From contig NC_090796.1 in the NCBI RefSeq assembly GCF_040054535.1, forward strand, positions 11,388,001-11,452,000: a stretch of 64,000 nucleotides of DNA, written 5' to 3'. This DNA comes from Antennarius striatus. Its lineage: Eukaryota; Chordata; Actinopteri; Lophiiformes; Antennariidae. Below, piece after piece: positions 59,801-64,000 of this stretch; the stretch's first letter is position 1, and the number at the start of each line of letters is the position of its first letter. The notes below the pieces were generated by a model. That model was not told the origin of the DNA. It did no database searches and was given only the letters and a program-made list of their open reading frames with translations. The position numbers and the translations under genes were made by a program.

Positions 59801-62800
59801 GCTGTCGCCTATGCTCATGGGAGATTGTTAGGTCTCTGCAGACTAAAGAGTCAGTTTAAAACTGCCTTTCTTGTAAAGTTCCTTGATATAACTGACATTG
59901 GAATTTGGTATTACATGAATACACCTGACTTGATTCGCCTGTTATATTAATGAAACTGCTGCTACATGATTCGCTCTCATCAACATCCAGAACCTTCGAT
60001 GAAGGTCAGGACGACTGTGTATGGATCTCATATACACTCTGCAAAGCGTTGCTGCCTTTAAAATGAAAAAGAAGACCCTGTTTTGGAAAACATGTTGATA
60101 GGAGGTCAGAGGAAGAGACCGCCCTCTTGATCAAAATGAATGGCCATCAGATATATCTAGGAAGCAGTGGCAGATTCTCACATAGGGGACTCATTAGTTT
60201 GAGAACAGCTGGTGTCGTATTCTCCCCTTTCATCCGAGGTTGCCCTTTGCTGAAATGTTACTTTCCTCGCTGCTGGAATGTTGGCTAAACAGCACAACAG
60301 AGCACATTAAATAATCCGATCAACCATGTTGCTACATTTCCAGATGGTCCCAACAAGTTGCATCAATTTTTAACATAATGCTGTGATTGACTCATTTTCT
60401 CAACAGAAATACATCTACTGTTCCAGTTGTTTACGCAAAATCACGGCATGGTCCATCATAACAGTAAAATAATTCATCATCAATAATTTGGTCTTTTTTT
60501 TTTCTTGATTAGGGTTTGCGACAGCAGAATGGGAAGATTAATTATAGAATAAAACATGTTTCGCTGCAGCTCTGCTTCACAGCCTCCAGTTTACATTATG
60601 ACTTAAGTGAGCAAATCCCATCAAGGTCAACACAGGTTAATGTGTCTCCCTGCTGTCCAGACTTTAAAATCCCTGTCATATTTTCTATGGGCTATTTTCT
60701 TAATCCATCCAGGAATTTAAAAAGTTTTCAATCTGTCCATCTTTTCCGCTGTGTGCAGCTTACGTTTCGGTTTTAACAAACAACTTTATTATCTCTTATC
60801 ATTGGCCCCCTGCGCCGCAGAGCAAAAGGGGCAGCTGATGATAACATGAGGTATTTATTGTGAAAAGCTATACACACATCAACACTTGGAAACAACAACA
60901 CAAAAAAGTAACAAAATGTCTGCAGTTTCTCCCTATTATGGTAATTCAAAAAAGTGAAATCTCCAGAATAACATTAATAAAGTGAGGTCAAAGTTGCAGT
61001 AATTAGATGTGATTCCCACTGGTAGGTATTATTTTATCAGCATCGCCTTTAATCTGTGCCATGGGTGAACTTTTTTAAGAAGATCTGCGGAGGGTTACAC
61101 TAGTAGGAGGGGGAGTCTCAAAACTCTCTCCCAGTCCTTGGGGCTTTATGGCATGGGAACAGTAAACCTGGAGAGCCGTAATATCTAGCTTAAGTTTAAT
61201 GACAACTATTATCTCAAGGCGACTTGTGCACTTTGCATTCTCAAAACCTCAGGGGTAAAATTTGAATGATGCTCACGTCCACAAACAGAATATATAATCA
61301 AAGCCCATGAAGATACAAGGCTTTGGTAATATTTGTATGCATTGCTATGGTTCTTTAACAAGATGTCTGATGTGCATTTTTTAGAAATAGAAAGACAATT
61401 AGTACTGGTTTAAATGGAAAAAGACAATACAAACATAAAATGATTAAACAAAAAGAAGAGATTTCTTGGATAAATTGCATGGATCATGCTGTCTTGTAAA
61501 CTGTTTATATCCCATGAGTCAGGTTGGCAAGATATATGTAGTCCTAATGTGTATTAAATAAAATCTACTGCTGCTCAAGTTTTCAATATATAAATGTAGT
61601 TTGAAATAGTCTATTAAAATTAGAGAAATCTATACCCATGCAGGCTTCAGCCTGACAGCAAAGGAAGAAGCACGGGGATAAGACAGAAAAATATTTTAAT
61701 TTCCATAATGTCACCATCCTGGCATTTTGCTGAAAAAATTAACTAACACCTGTGATTACTACTGTCATTTTCACCATGAACATCATGGTTAAGTCAAAAT
61801 TTGTAATGACTTGGCTACCTTGAGTCTCAGCTCTTTACCTGAGAACTGGCCTCAGTTAAATGTTAGAGCGACTAAATGTCTTTCATCTCACTGTTTCCAG
61901 GCGTCTTATTGGCTAAATTTTCAGCTATAACTCTACTGTATGGATTGAAATCAATCTCGTCATCTATCTTATCTGCCAGACAGTCAATCAGAGCAATTCT
62001 CCAAATATCCCAATGGTTCCTTCAAAGTGAACATTTTCATCTTTTTTTATGGTTTCAAATAATCCCAAGGACTTCGTTCAAAATAAAATTTGTTCAATCA
62101 CTACATTTGGTCCTCTATCAATTATTATGGACTCTCGTCATTGCTGTCTCATGCATAACAGAGGAGGATATGTTGGCCCTTTTCTACTCTGACAAGTCAA
62201 ATAAATCTTAGGCCTTCTCTCTAGGTCAAGTATTCCATCACTGTGCCAAAACAGGTGGGCCATATTCTCGGCGAGACGTGTCCCCATCCTGTCCACTGAG
62301 CCGTCTGTCCTCTACGAGCCGCGTCCTTGTCCGCCTGCATCACTCCGCACCGGGACAGATGTGATCTGACTAACAATGGCAGCCTGTCTGCTTGGTGCTT
62401 TCTTGTAATCCATTTGTACATGAGTCCTTCCCAACTAATAAAATAGTTGAATTGACAGATGGAAAAATTAAGGATATGAGTCAGGACCAGTGTGACTCAC
62501 TGTTCACCTTTTTTATTTCAGCTGTTTGTCAGATACCGAAAAAAACATTTTTGCCAAATTCTCATAAACGCAGCCTTTCAAATGCTGCTAATACTTGTAG
62601 ATCAATACAGTCAGATCAAATGAGATAAACTTACAAAAAAGTGATAACACGATCTTTCAGGAAGTGCATCATTGTAGGCTTAAGTTTAAAGGAATCAGAC
62701 AAAGCGGTTGTTTTAACAGACACTTTGCACTTTCAAGTGCCAGGGATGGTGAAAAACAAGCTTTCAGTGTTCATTATGTTGTTCATTCTTTTAATATCTT

Positions 62801-62992
62801 GGCAATTAGGGTGTCATTAAATATATAATAACAACGTAAGTGTTCCATCTTTTCCTCCATTTGCATCGGTAGTAATTGCTAACAATTAACGTCTGCCAGC
62901 TTTTGTCTTTTGGCATTTGCTCTGCTTGGGGGGTATGTACACATTCTTTATCAACCACTATCCATTTTTTCTCTAATGTAGCCGCAAAAGGA
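56881..62992. other. Downstream intergenic sequence, no gene seen
   Basis: About 6 kb, AT-rich, with no frame of recognisable homology on either strand. I looked on the - strand for GFRA1-type exons because GFRA1 neighbours ATRNL1 in mammals and saw none. A GC-richer block lies at 62235-62395. Confidence 0.65.
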
Positions 62993-63251
62993 CACAAGTG
63001 CCGGTCCCAAGCCTGGATAAATACAGAGGGTTGCGTCAGGAATGTTCATCCAACGAAAAACTTTTGCCAAATCAAACATGCGAATCAATCCTATGACTTC
63101 CATACCGGATCGGTCGAGGCCCGGGTTAACAACGACCGCCATCGGCGCTGTTGACCTACAGGGCGCCGGTGGAAATTGGACTACTGTTGGTCGAAGGAGA
63201 GGAGGAAAGTGTGCCCCTAAGAAGAGAGAGAAGAGGAAGGCCAAGAGTATA

Positions 63252-63400
63252 GGACTGAGAGTAGGGACGTTGAATGTTGGAACAATGACGGAAAAGGTAG
63301 AGAGTTGGTTGACATGATGCAGAGGAGGAAGGTAGACATATTGTGTGTCCAGGAGACCAGGTGGAAAGGTAGCACGGCTAGGAGTTTAGGAGCAGGGAAA
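63252..63400 (+). pseudogene. LINE endonuclease fragment, frameshifted
   Basis: The N-terminal part of an apurinic/apyrimidinic-type endonuclease. The frame shifts at about 63288-63293 (one base short in ACGGAAAAGG), after which the rest continues in another frame as DMMQRRKVDILCVQETRWKG. The conserved Glu of QET is present, but the domain is cut off soon after. Confidence 0.7.
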
Positions 63401-63402
63401 GA

Positions 63403-64000
63403 GTAGTGGAAGCTAGACTACGGGCAGAAGTGAGCATCTGTGAGCAGCTGTATGGTTTCATGGCAAAAAAAAAAAAAGTACTGCAGATGCAGTATTTGCT
63501 TTGAGGATGTTGATAGAGAAGTACAGAGAAGGCCAGAGGGAGCTGCATTGTGTTTTTGTAGATCTGGAGAGAGCTTATGACAGGGTGCCCAGAGAGGAAC
63601 TGTGGTATTGTATGAGGAAGTCTGGAGTGGCAGAACGGTGCAGGACATGTATGAGGACTGTAAGACAGTGGTGAGGTGTGCTGTAGGTGTGACAGAGGAG
63701 TTCAAGGTGGAGGTGGGACTGCATCAGGGATCAGATCTGAGGCCCTTCTTGTTTGCTATGGTGATGGACAGGCTGACAGACGAGGTTAGACAGGAATCTC
63801 CATGGACTATGATGTTTGCAGATGACATTGTGATCTGCAGTGAGAGCAGGGGACAGGTGGAGGAGAAGCTAGAGAGGTGGAGGTTTGTCCTGGAAAGGAG
63901 AGGAATGAAGGTTAGCCGCAGTAAGACAGAGTACATGTGTGTGAATGGGAGGGACCCAAGTGGAAGAGTGAGGTTACAGGGAGAAGAGATCAAGAAGGTG
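63403..64000 (+). pseudogene. LINE reverse transcriptase fragment, broken frame
   Basis: Begins VVEARLRAEVSICEQLYGFM, then an A13 run (63464-63477) disrupts the next residues. It resumes as DAVFALRMLIEKYREG and shifts again at about 63633-63641, where a short deletion follows GVAER. From 63641 to the window end the frame is open and carries the FADD catalytic motif. Confidence 0.75.

Larger units (their letters stand above)
62993..64000 (+). mobile_element. RTE-like LINE, internally deleted, continues past window end
   Basis: Starts near GCCGGTCCCAAGCCTGGATA (63000), reading through a 5' leader common to fish RTE-type LINEs. An endonuclease start (LRVGTLNVGTM, 63255-63287; CVQETRW at about 63344-63364) is followed at about 63400 by a jump into reverse transcriptase. 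RT motifs: VFVDLERAYDRVP (about 63556-63591), VGLHQGS and MMFADDIVICS, with the catalytic FADD at 63815-63826. Most of the endonuclease and the RT N-terminal part are missing. The clade call is from recalled motifs. Confidence 0.8.

Noticed and set aside
56881..62992. Exons of a neighbouring gene such as gfra1 on the - strand
   Set aside because: Looked for because of mammalian synteny, but no cysteine-rich GFR-alpha pattern or other homology was seen.
63418..63993. Two - strand frames near the window end
   Set aside because: Antisense of the LINE reverse transcriptase, whose + strand carries the conserved motifs.

Overview
The window is vertebrate nuclear DNA, almost certainly from a teleost fish. 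It is AT-rich, has GT-AG introns, long CA/TG microsatellites, Tc1-like transposon remnants, and an RTE-type LINE fragment of the kind common in fish genomes. It holds one recognisable protein-coding gene, attractin-like 1 (atrnl1), complete on the + strand from 7804 (ATG) to 54984 (TGA). I joined 29 coding exons by hand from the reading frame, the GT/AG sites and recalled similarity to human ATRNL1. All 28 junctions keep the frame, and the sum is 4137 nt, i.e. 1378 residues plus stop, against about 1379 for the human protein. The fish gene is compact: about 47 kb of coding span, against hundreds of kb in mammals.

Layout. 1-6860: intergenic, with a degenerate minisatellite, a TG microsatellite and repeat scraps. 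6868-7803: probable promoter and 5' UTR with a perfect palindromic NRF1-type site and small upstream ORFs. 7804-54984: the gene. Its order of domains is signal peptide, EGF, CUB, two EGF, Kelch propeller, PSI domains, C-type lectin domain, two more PSI domains, two laminin-type EGF, a membrane-proximal region, one membrane helix and a 128-residue cytoplasmic tail. 54985 to about 56100-56880: 3' UTR with several AATAAA signals. About 56900-62990: intergenic with no gene I can support. 62993-64000: a broken RTE-like LINE running off the window end.

The introns carry the accessory content: two Tc1-type non-autonomous elements (introns 9 and 25), a MITE with a perfect TGACGTCA site (intron 26), an element bounded by 25-bp inverted repeats (intron 25), a pure (AC)53 tract (intron 19), CA-rich tracts just after the donors of exons 20, 21 and 28, and two strong hairpins (introns 2 and 9). 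I found no rRNA, tRNA, CRISPR, operon or other prokaryote-type system, and nothing that looks like a new multi-gene system. The points most worth a second look are the CA tracts at splice donors, the inverted-repeat elements, and the conserved tail motif linking this receptor to the MGRN1/melanocortin pathway.
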